The translations under genes were made by a program, and so were the position numbers. This document shows, piece by piece, positions 23,185 to 29,737 of a DNA stretch of 29,737 bases. How positions within the stretch are numbered: the stretch's first letter is position 1; each line of letters starts with the position of its first letter. The stretch spans positions 1 through 29,737 of the forward strand of contig JBFXAN010000074.1 of assembly GCA_050184225.1 (NCBI GenBank). Direction: 5' to 3'. The notes beneath the pieces were generated by a model that was given only the letters and a program-made list of their open reading frames with translations, had not been told where the DNA came from and made no database searches. This DNA is from JBFXAN01 sp050184225 (lineage in GTDB: Bacteria > Chloroflexota > Dehalococcoidia > CAUJGQ01).

Positions 23185-23432
23185 GTCACTACCTCCTGAC
23201 GGTCCTCCATATGAGATCCGCCTGCCAGCGCATCATGCCAAGGGTCGCGTTGAGGGTCAAGCGCCCCGCCGTTTCCGGTCCCATCGGTCGAGGAATCGCG
23301 CTGCGGCCGAGGCGATCCGGCCGGCATGTGAGCCTTGCGATATGTCTAGGGTCCGCGACGCACAATACGGCGTTTGGCATCGTGACGTAGCCGGGCGCAC
23401 GCGGTACCCTTGTAGAGCGGAGGCGCGGTCGC

Positions 23433-23840
23433 GTGACAGAGGATCTTCGGACAGCGGCGTGTGCAGCGTGTGGGTGGCCGGCCTTGGCCGGAACGGTCCG
23501 ATGTCCCTACTGCCGCGAGCCGTTCCCCAAACCTCTCCGGATTGCGATCCCGTCCCAGCGGCCCAACCGTCCCACCGATGCACTGCCCTGGCTGGCGCTG
23601 GCGTGGATCGCCGCCATGATTCCGCTGTGTCTATTGGTGCTCGTGACGCTCGGCGTGCCTTTTGCGCTGCCGGCCTTCATCGTTTCGTTTGTGCCGGCGA
23701 TCGGTATTTGGATGCTCCGTCACCGCGCGGCGCGCCGAATCCGGCGGCTCGGCCGTCGTGATCGACGGGGCGCCGCCGGCGCTGCTTCCGACACCACCGA
23801 TCAGCCGAGCAATACATCGCGCGACGCGCGCAGCCGCTAA
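23433..23840 (+). CDS. Zinc-ribbon membrane protein
   Basis: A 135-aa protein with a short zinc ribbon (CAAC then CPYC, about 10-27), then two hydrophobic segments (about 48-72 and 74-95) and a basic, Arg-rich C-terminal tail. The start is GTG at 23433 with GGAGG upstream at long spacing. It is divergent from the SDR gene (248-bp gap, no gene seen) and convergent with the CoA-binding gene. Function unknown. Confidence 0.65.
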   Translation: MTEDLRTAACAACGWPALAGTVRCPYCREPFPKPLRIAIPSQRPNRPTDALPWLALAWIAAMIPLCLLVLVTLGVPFALPAFIVSFVPAIGIWMLRHRAARRIRRLGRRDRRGAAGAASDTTDQPSNTSRDARSR

Positions 23841-23861
23841 CCGTCGCTTTCTGCAGAGCGG

Positions 23862-24269
23862 CTACGTGATCCGGCCAATACCGTAACGACGATGCTCCTG
23901 GAGGACACAGCGATCCTGGACAAAGGTGATGTCTGCTGCTTCGGCCAGCCGGCGTGCCTCGTCGCTGACGATCCCTAGCTGCAACCACACGACCTTCGCC
24001 CCCGTATCGATCGCATCGCGGACCACGTCGGCGCAATACTCCGGCCTGCGAAAGACGTTCACAAACTCGACCGGCTCGGGTACGGATGCCAGGTCGGGAT
24101 AGCAGGGCACACCGAACACTTCTTCTTCGTCCGGGTTGACCGGAATCACGCGGTAGCCGTTTTCGATCATGTACTCCGAAACCCAGTGGCTCGGTTTCTC
24201 ATCGATCGACGACGCACCGACGACCACGATCGTGCGGTACTTTTCGAGGATCTCTCGTTCGATGCTCAT
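23862..24269 (-). CDS. CoA-binding protein (YccU-like)
   Basis: A 135-aa single-domain Rossmann protein of the CoA_binding_2 family: VVVGASSIDEKPSHWV at 15-30, then GYRVIPVNPDEEEVFGVPCY and VVWLQLG. Homologues bind CoA and are found free-standing or fused to acyl-CoA synthetases; their role is poorly known. The ATG at 24269 has GAGGAG at good spacing. It lies 71 bp from the stop of the Kelch gene on the same strand and could be its operon partner. Confidence 0.9.
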   Translation of the reverse strand: MSIEREILEKYRTIVVVGASSIDEKPSHWVSEYMIENGYRVIPVNPDEEEVFGVPCYPDLASVPEPVEFVNVFRRPEYCADVVRDAIDTGAKVVWLQLGIVSDEARRLAEAADITFVQDRCVLQEHRRYGIGRIT

Positions 24270-24340
24270 CTGCTCTCCTCGCCGGGCGACGGCTGTCTGA
24301 TAGGCGAAGTATGGGTCATGATTGCGGCAGGGGCGAATAC

Positions 24341-25309
24341 CTATTCCGGTACAAAGACATCGGTAAGGTCACTGACGCTGAGTCCCGCGGTCCGTCCACC
24401 CGCGATCACGTAGAAGCGGCCGTCCAGGCCGGCCGATGCCAGGCCATGGCGCGCGTCCGGCATCGGCGGCGCGCTCGCCCAGGCATCGCCGGCCGGGTCG
24501 TAGACTTCGTGCTCGCCGAAGGTTCGAGCGGGGTCGAACGCCTCGCCGCCGACCACGTGAATGCGCCCGTTTACGGTCGCTGCCGTCAGCCCGCCGCGCG
24601 CTGTCGGCAGCGGCGCGCGCGCCCGCCAGCCGTCAGAATCCGGATCATACTCGTCAACCGTGCTCACATTGCCGCGATTCTGCCACCGGCCGCCGATCGC
24701 GTAGATGCGGCCGTTTGCCGCCGCCGCCGACAGATGCTCGCGCGGCGCCGGCAGCGGCGCCCGTCTCTCCCAGCGATCGGTCGCGGGCGTGTACTCGAGC
24801 GTGACCTCCGGCTGCGGCCCGACGCCGCCGATCACGTAGAGGCGATCATTCAGCCCGACCATGACATGGGCCGACCGCGCCAGGGGCATGTCCGCCATCT
24901 GCGTCCAGGTGTCGCTATCGGGGTCATAGGCGTACAACGCGCGGGAGATCGTTCCACCACGGGAACCGCCCGACACCCACACCCGCCCGGCGGCGGCGGC
25001 GAGGCCAAGATGGTTGAGCCCGACGGGAATTGATGCTCGTTGCACCCACTGTCCGGCGGCCGGATCGAGCATCTCAAAGGACGAGAGGTCGGCGCCGTCC
25101 GCATCGAAGCCGCCGCCGACGTAGATCCGGCCGTCCAGTACCGCCGCCGCCACCTCAGCCCGCCCTTCGACCAGCGGCGGACCATTGCTCCAGGTTCCAG
25201 ATGGCTGGCTGGGAGCTGCAACAGACGCCGGCGCCGCCTCCGATTCACAGGCGAAAGCTGCGATCGCGTTGGCGATGATCACAAGCGCGAGCAGGATGCG
25301 GCTGGTCAC
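24341..25309 (-). CDS. Secreted Kelch-repeat lipoprotein
   Basis: A 322-aa protein. It starts at GTG 25309 with GGGGAG upstream, has a hydrophobic signal ending in a lipobox (AFAC, Cys about 21), and a Ser/Ala/Pro linker. The rest is six Kelch repeats, each with a GG-type beta blade (for example DGRIYVGGG, DRLYVIGG, NGRIYAIGG, NGRIHVVGG) and a Trp/YDP strand, which would fold as a six-bladed propeller. Such propellers bind proteins or sugars. The gene is divergent from treT (237-bp gap). Confidence 0.9.
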   Translation of the reverse strand: MTSRILLALVIIANAIAAFACESEAAPASVAAPSQPSGTWSNGPPLVEGRAEVAAAVLDGRIYVGGGFDADGADLSSFEMLDPAAGQWVQRASIPVGLNHLGLAAAAGRVWVSGGSRGGTISRALYAYDPDSDTWTQMADMPLARSAHVMVGLNDRLYVIGGVGPQPEVTLEYTPATDRWERRAPLPAPREHLSAAAANGRIYAIGGRWQNRGNVSTVDEYDPDSDGWRARAPLPTARGGLTAATVNGRIHVVGGEAFDPARTFGEHEVYDPAGDAWASAPPMPDARHGLASAGLDGRFYVIAGGRTAGLSVSDLTDVFVPE

Positions 25310-25433
25310 GGCTCACTCCCCGCGGTTCCCGATCGAGTGTAGCATCGCCGATTGGCGGTGCGGGGCGCGCCGAAACGGCAGACGGCAGTGGGCTACTTTC
25401 GTTCCATCGACAGCCTCGAATGCAACGGCAGCC

Positions 25434-25463
25434 TTGACCCCGCTTCTTTTCGCTCCCTAGGAT
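25434..25463 (+). promoter_or_regulatory. Putative promoter of the treT-glgC-GH57 operon
   Basis: TTGACC (25434-25439) and TAGGAT (25458-25463) are spaced by 18 bp in the gap between the divergent Kelch and treT genes. This is a moderate match to a vegetative promoter. Confidence 0.45.
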
Positions 25464-25546
25464 GGTCGTAATCGAACCGGCTGCCGGCCCGTTCCCCGAC
25501 GCCAGATACGCGGGCATGCCGCAATCTCGCCCGCGGGGCCGGTCTG

Positions 25547-26890
25547 ATGGAGCGGTGCCGGCGCGTCGTTCCGGGGAGCGTTCGTTTGTTTGGTTCTGTC
25601 CCCACCGTGCCCAAGTCGCTCGATGCCTATCGCGACATTGTCGGCGAGCAGCGCATCGACGAGATTCGCCGCTTGGCCGCCGGACTCGAAGGAAAGCGGG
25701 TGCTCCATATCAACGCGACCGCCTTCGGCGGTGGCGTCGCCGAAATCCTCTCCACGCTCGTCCCGCTCATGCAGGACCTTGGGCTGCGCGCGGATTGGCA
25801 GGTGATGCGCGGCACGGAGGAGTTCTATGCGGTCACCAAAGCCATGCATAACTCCCTCCAGGGGATGCGGCTCACCTGGACCCAACAGATGCAGGAGGTC
25901 TGGCTCCGTTACAACCAGATCAACGCCGACCTGTTCGATGAAGAGTACGACTTCGTCGTCGTCCACGATCCCCAACCGGCGGCGATCCTGGCGTTGTTGC
26001 AGCAACGCATCGGCGTGCGGCCGGCCGGCCACTGGGTATGGCGCTGCCACATCGATCTCACCGAGGCGCAACCCGAAGTCTGGGAGTTGATTCATCCCTT
26101 CATCGAACCGTACGACGCCGCCATTTTCACGATGGACGAATATGTCAAGTCCGATCTGGTGCGCCCGCAGATCCTGACGATCGCTCCGGCGATCGATCCG
26201 CTCAGCCCGAAGAACGTCGAGCTCAGCGAGATCACCGCTCGCGAAATCCTCGATCGTTACGGCGTCGATGCCTCGCGGCCGATGATCCTGCAGGTGTCAC
26301 GATTCGACCCGTGGAAAGACCCGCTGGGCGTGATCGACGTCTATCGGGCACTGAAGCCGGACTTCCCCGATCTGCAACTCGTGCTGATCGCCTCGATGGC
26401 GCATGATGACCCTGAGGGCTGGGCCTGGTATGAACGAACGGTGCGCCGGGCTGGTGAGGACTACGACATCCACATCCTCTCCAACCTCAACGGCGTCGGC
26501 AATGTCGAGGTGAACGCCTTTCAGCGATGCGCCGATGTCGTGGTGCAGAAGTCGGTGCGGGAGGGCTTTGGGCTGGTCGTGTCGGAAGCGATGTGGAAGG
26601 GCCGCCCGGTTGTCGCCGGCAACGTCGGCGGCATCCCCTTGCAGATCCTCTATGGCAAGACGGGGTATCTGGTCAACACCCTCCAGGAGTGCATCAACCG
26701 GGTCGACTATCTCCTCCGCCGGCCGGACGTCGCCGTCCGGATGGGCGCGTTGGGCCGCGAACACGTGCGCGAGCACTTTCTCATCACCCGCTATCTGCGC
26801 GACTATCTCGCGATCTTCGTGAACCTTGAGGCTTCCGCAACGGTGCCTCTGCAATCCGTGCAGCCGTACCAGCGGGTTCCGGTAGACTAG
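25547..26890 (+). CDS. treT: Trehalose synthase of TreT type (GT4 glycosyltransferase)
   Basis: A 447-aa retaining glycosyltransferase family 4 enzyme that makes trehalose from a nucleotide-glucose donor and glucose. The marks of the TreT family are NATAFGGGVAEIL (56-68), HDPQPA (140-145), WRCHIDLT (165-172), QVSRFDPWKDP (249-259), and the GT4 E-x7-E donor site at E339 and E347. The start is uncertain: ATG at 25547, TTG at 25586 (with GGGGAG upstream) or GTG at 25607 are all possible; family homology begins near VPKSLDAYRD. It heads an operon with glgC, which would supply ADP-glucose. This pairing gives a route from glucose-1-phosphate to trehalose, a stress protectant. Confidence 0.88.
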   Translation: MERCRRVVPGSVRLFGSVPTVPKSLDAYRDIVGEQRIDEIRRLAAGLEGKRVLHINATAFGGGVAEILSTLVPLMQDLGLRADWQVMRGTEEFYAVTKAMHNSLQGMRLTWTQQMQEVWLRYNQINADLFDEEYDFVVVHDPQPAAILALLQQRIGVRPAGHWVWRCHIDLTEAQPEVWELIHPFIEPYDAAIFTMDEYVKSDLVRPQILTIAPAIDPLSPKNVELSEITAREILDRYGVDASRPMILQVSRFDPWKDPLGVIDVYRALKPDFPDLQLVLIASMAHDDPEGWAWYERTVRRAGEDYDIHILSNLNGVGNVEVNAFQRCADVVVQKSVREGFGLVVSEAMWKGRPVVAGNVGGIPLQILYGKTGYLVNTLQECINRVDYLLRRPDVAVRMGALGREHVREHFLITRYLRDYLAIFVNLEASATVPLQSVQPYQRVPVD

Positions 26891-26981
26891 CACGGCGTCA
26901 TCGCTGGGGTGGATCGGCGGACCCCAGCGCTACCGTCGGAATCTCGCATACGCACCACTGCATCGAACGAATGGGTGAACA

Positions 26982-28268
26982 ATGGTGAACAAAGTTCTGG
27001 CACTGATCCTCGCCGGTGGCCAAGGCGACCGGCTCAGCATCCTCTCCGAACAGCGGGCGAAACCAGCGGTCGTGTTCGGCGGCAAGTATCGGATCATCGA
27101 CTTTGTCCTGAGTAACTGCGCCAACTCCAACATCACCAGGGTCGGTGTCCTCACCCAATATCGGCCCCGATCCCTCAACGATCACATCGGCAGCGGCCGC
27201 CCCTGGGATCTCGATCGCGAGGGTGGCGGCGTCTTCCTCCTGCAGCCATACCTCGGCCGCGAGATCTCCGATTGGTACCGTGGCACGGCCGACGCCGTCT
27301 ATCAGAATCTGTTCTTCGTCGAAGAATCCGCCGCCGACGAGGTACTGATCCTCGCCGGCGATCACATTTATGCGATGACCTACGACGCGATGCTCGACTT
27401 CCACCGCGCCAGCAAGGCCGATGTCACCGTGCCGGTCTACCCGGTGCCGCTGGAGGAGGCGCATCGGTTCGGCATCCTCGAGCTGGATGACGAAGGGCGG
27501 GTCGTCAAGTTCTGGGAGAAGCCGGAGAATCCACCAGGAACGCTGGCATCGACGGGGATCTATCTCTTCAACAAGGACATCCTCGTCGACCGGCTGCAGG
27601 CGGACGCGGCGCGGGTCAGCTCCCACGACTTCGGCCGGGACATCCTGCCGGATATGATCGGCGAGTACCGCGTGTTCGGCTACCCGCTTAGCGGCTACTG
27701 GCGGGATGTCGGCACCGTCGAGGCGTACTGGCAGTCCAATATGGACCTGTTGGTCGATCTGCCCGAGCTCAACCTCTACGACCCCAACACCGTCGTTCGT
27801 ACCCGCGAGCCACGCTATCCACCGGCGAAGATCGGCCCGTCGGCGAACGTCGGCCGCAGCCTGGTCAACAGCGGCGATATCATCAACGGCCACGTCGAGC
27901 GCTCCGTGATCTCGGCGGGTGTCTACATCGAGGCCGGCGCCGTCGTCCGCGACTCGATCATCTTCGACGGCTGTGTGATCGCGCGTGGCGCCGTGATCGA
28001 GCGGGCGGTGCTGGACAAGGAGGTCTATATCGGCGAGAACGCGGTGATCGGTCCGTCGGGCGACTTCTCGCCGAACGAGGAGCGGCCGGAGTTGCTCAAC
28101 AGCGGCATCAGCATCGTCGGCAAGCGGGCGCGGCTGCCCTCCGGACTGCAGGTCGGCCGCAATTGCATCATCGGTCCGGCGGTGCGGAGCGACGAGTTCG
28201 CCGGTCTCCAGGTGCCCTCCGGCTCCACGATTCGGACGCAACGATCGCTCGGGGCGCTGGGAGTGTAG
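26982..28268 (+). CDS. glgC: Glucose-1-phosphate adenylyltransferase
   Basis: A 428-aa enzyme that converts glucose-1-phosphate and ATP to ADP-glucose. The nucleotide loop LAGGQGDRL (10-18), RAKPAV (25-30), the substrate segment SDWYRGTADAVYQN (96-109), the metal Asp of AGDHIY (D127), FWEKPENPPG, and GYWRDVGTVEAYW are all conserved. The C-terminal third is a left-handed beta-helix typical of the family. Normal GlgC reads GGRGSRL where this one has GGQGDRL. It is 91 bp after treT and 6 bp before the GH57 gene. No glycogen synthase gene is visible nearby, so its ADP-glucose may feed TreT. Confidence 0.95.
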   Translation: MVNKVLALILAGGQGDRLSILSEQRAKPAVVFGGKYRIIDFVLSNCANSNITRVGVLTQYRPRSLNDHIGSGRPWDLDREGGGVFLLQPYLGREISDWYRGTADAVYQNLFFVEESAADEVLILAGDHIYAMTYDAMLDFHRASKADVTVPVYPVPLEEAHRFGILELDDEGRVVKFWEKPENPPGTLASTGIYLFNKDILVDRLQADAARVSSHDFGRDILPDMIGEYRVFGYPLSGYWRDVGTVEAYWQSNMDLLVDLPELNLYDPNTVVRTREPRYPPAKIGPSANVGRSLVNSGDIINGHVERSVISAGVYIEAGAVVRDSIIFDGCVIARGAVIERAVLDKEVYIGENAVIGPSGDFSPNEERPELLNSGISIVGKRARLPSGLQVGRNCIIGPAVRSDEFAGLQVPSGSTIRTQRSLGALGV

Positions 28269-28274
28269 CGGCAG

Positions 28275-29528
28275 ATGGTGAGCACGATCACCCTCGGGCT
28301 GCTGCTGCACTTCTACCAGCCGCCGAGCCAGACCGCCGACGTGCTGGCCCGCATCGTCGACGAATCGTACCGGCCGCTGTTGCGCACCTTTCGCACCCGA
28401 TCGGCCCTTCGGGCCAGCGTCAACATCAACGCCGTCACCACCGAAATGCTGATCGAACATGGCTACCGGGACGTGGTCGATGGGCTGCGCGACCTGGCCG
28501 CTGGTGGTCAGATCGAACTGACCGGTTCCGGTAAGTATCATCCGATCCTGCCGCTGATCCCGTCCGACGAAGCGTCTCGGCAGATCGTGCTCAACGCCGA
28601 GAGCCACGCCCGCCACTTCGGCGATGCATATCAACCTCGCGGATTCTTTCCGCCGGAGATGGCGTTTGCACCGTCGATCACTCCGGCAATCGTGTCGGCC
28701 GGGCATCGCTGGATGCTGCTCAGTGGGATCGCCTGCACCGCCGCCTGGCCGACGGAGCGCGTGCATCGGGTGGAGAAGGCGCCGCCGCTCTCGGTTCTGT
28801 TCCGCGATGACATTCTCAGCAACATCATCAGCTTCCGCAGCACCGATGTGCCGGACTTTATCGGCAAGCTGCGGGCGCTCGCCTCGGCCCGCACGCCGCG
28901 GTACGTCGTGATCGCGATGGACGGCGAAACGTACGGCCATCACATTCCCGGCTGGGAGGAGGAGTTCCTCGGTCGCCTCTATGACGCGATCGCATCGCCG
29001 GCTCCCACCGGCCGCAGCCGCGCCGCCCGCGGGATGGATGCATCCTTCATCCACCCCGCGACGCTGAGCGATATCGTCGAACGCTTTCCCGCCGGAGCGG
29101 CGATCACCCCGAGGGCTTCCTCCTGGAGCACGACGCAATGGGATCTGGACAATCTCGATCCCTTTCCCTTGTGGAATCATCCGGGCAATGAGCTGCAACG
29201 GCTGCTCTGGCGGCATCTCGATCATGACATCGTGCTGTACCACGAGGCGCAACGAACGGCGCCGGAGGCGGAGGATACCCATGCCGCCCGATCCGCGTTG
29301 GACCGCGCCGAGCACAGCGATCAATTCTGGTGGGCCAGCCGGCGGCCCCACTGGAGCCCGGCGCTGGTGCAACGCGGCCTCAATATTCAGCGGGAGGCGC
29401 TGCTGCACGCCGCCCGCGCCGTGCTCCACAGCGCGGCAACCGACCTGGACAAGCGACATGTGGAAGACCAACTCGCCGCCGCGCAAAGTCTCGCGGCTCG
29501 GACCGAGCTGCTGCTGGCGCAGGAGTAG
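28275..29528 (+). CDS. GH57 family glycoside hydrolase
   Basis: A 417-aa protein of glycoside hydrolase family 57, which holds alpha-amylases, branching enzymes and 4-alpha-glucanotransferases with a (beta/alpha)7 barrel. The conserved regions are HFYQPP (12-17), the nucleophile E128 in FFPPEMAF, and the acid/base D216 in AMDGETYGHH. No signal peptide is seen, so it acts in the cytoplasm on maltodextrin or glycogen-type glucans. It follows glgC with 6 bp between them. The C-terminal part is helical. It could release glucose or shape the glucan that supplies this cluster. Confidence 0.92.
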   Translation: MVSTITLGLLLHFYQPPSQTADVLARIVDESYRPLLRTFRTRSALRASVNINAVTTEMLIEHGYRDVVDGLRDLAAGGQIELTGSGKYHPILPLIPSDEASRQIVLNAESHARHFGDAYQPRGFFPPEMAFAPSITPAIVSAGHRWMLLSGIACTAAWPTERVHRVEKAPPLSVLFRDDILSNIISFRSTDVPDFIGKLRALASARTPRYVVIAMDGETYGHHIPGWEEEFLGRLYDAIASPAPTGRSRAARGMDASFIHPATLSDIVERFPAGAAITPRASSWSTTQWDLDNLDPFPLWNHPGNELQRLLWRHLDHDIVLYHEAQRTAPEAEDTHAARSALDRAEHSDQFWWASRRPHWSPALVQRGLNIQREALLHAARAVLHSAATDLDKRHVEDQLAAAQSLAARTELLLAQE

Positions 29529-29551
29529 CTCGGGAGGAGTGCGCGAACGCT

Positions 29552-29737
29552 ATGCCCCGCACATTCACCATCGAAGAGGCACGGGCGCTGCTGCCGGAGG
29601 TCCGCACGATCGCGGAGTCGATGCGGGAGCACAAGCGCGAATTCGAACGGCAGCGGTCGCTGCTCAAGGACGCGGGCACGCACGCCGCCGGCAACGGTCA
29701 CGGCCCGCCGGACGCGCTCTCAGCCCAGACATCAGCC
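29552..29737 (+). CDS. DUF2203 family protein, C-terminus cut by window edge
   Basis: The first 62 codons of a DUF2203 protein: FTIEEARALLPEVR at residues 5-18, then a helical stretch rich in Glu and Arg and a Gly/His/Pro-rich segment. The ATG at 29552 has GGGAGGAG upstream at somewhat long spacing. It is 23 bp after the GH57 gene, so it is in the same operon. The function of the family is not known. Confidence 0.75.
   Translation, partial: MPRTFTIEEARALLPEVRTIAESMREHKREFERQRSLLKDAGTHAAGNGHGPPDALSAQTSA

Noticed and set aside
22198..23199. 333-aa plus-strand frame opposite the SDR gene
   Set aside because: The minus strand has all SDR motifs and a perfect ribosome binding site; the plus frame is its shadow.
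26898..29486. 862-aa open frame on the minus strand, antisense to glgC and the GH57 gene
   Set aside because: The plus-strand frames have clear enzyme motifs, ribosome binding sites and operon spacing; the antisense frame stays open because of high-GC codon bias and has no recognisable domain.

Overview
The window is GC-rich bacterial DNA with long ORFs on both strands. Its gene set (Tat-type dipeptide-binding lipoproteins in tandem, TreT-type trehalose synthase with GlgC and a GH57 hydrolase, a DUF2203 gene, SDR enzymes) suggests a Chloroflexota/Thermomicrobia-like chromosome. This assignment is an inference from gene content and style, not a proven match.

Layout. (1) Positions 1-3523: two minus-strand copies of a family-5 ABC transporter substrate-binding lipoprotein, a head-to-tail duplication with a period of 2066 bp; the left copy runs off the window. 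(2) Positions 3824-4571: tRNA-Gln(UUG), an HNH endonuclease gene, and a 3' fragment of tRNA-Leu. (3) Positions 4515-20512: an integrated element of about 15.9 kb, bounded by a 57-bp exact direct repeat made of the 3' part of tRNA-Leu. The intact tRNA-Leu(CAA) lies at the right edge, next to a tyrosine integrase. An 18-bp perfect inverted repeat and a 15-bp direct repeat lie just inside the two ends and look like integrase arm sites. (4) Positions 20685-22119: a two-helix membrane protein and a zinc-ribbon/MarR-like regulator. (5) Positions 22213-25309: an SDR oxidoreductase, a zinc-ribbon membrane protein, a CoA-binding protein and a secreted Kelch-repeat lipoprotein. (6) Positions 25547-29737: treT, glgC, a GH57 gene and a DUF2203 gene (cut by the window edge), all on the plus strand, probably one alpha-glucan/trehalose operon.

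The element reads from its right end as integrase, HNH endonuclease, double-XRE regulator, D5/P4-type SF3 helicase, a 138-nt block of nested inverted repeats, and an 1125-aa protein of the large phage polyvalent/internal-virion style. After these come a HEPN-like protein, a DUF3800 protein, an anchored exported protein and several small proteins. A second tyrosine recombinase sits in an operon with a small coiled-coil protein, followed by a SHOCT/membrane-protein pair and, near the left end, a protein with winged-helix-like and HEPN-like segments. No capsid, portal, terminase, tail, relaxase or conjugation gene is visible. The best description is a replication-capable, capsid-less satellite or integrative element that carries possible defence cargo.

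The points most worth following are the nested repeat block at 16263-16400 (candidate origin or structured RNA), the element as a whole, the hairpin that would mask the ribosome binding site of the DUF3800 gene, and the repeat cluster at 9137-9187.
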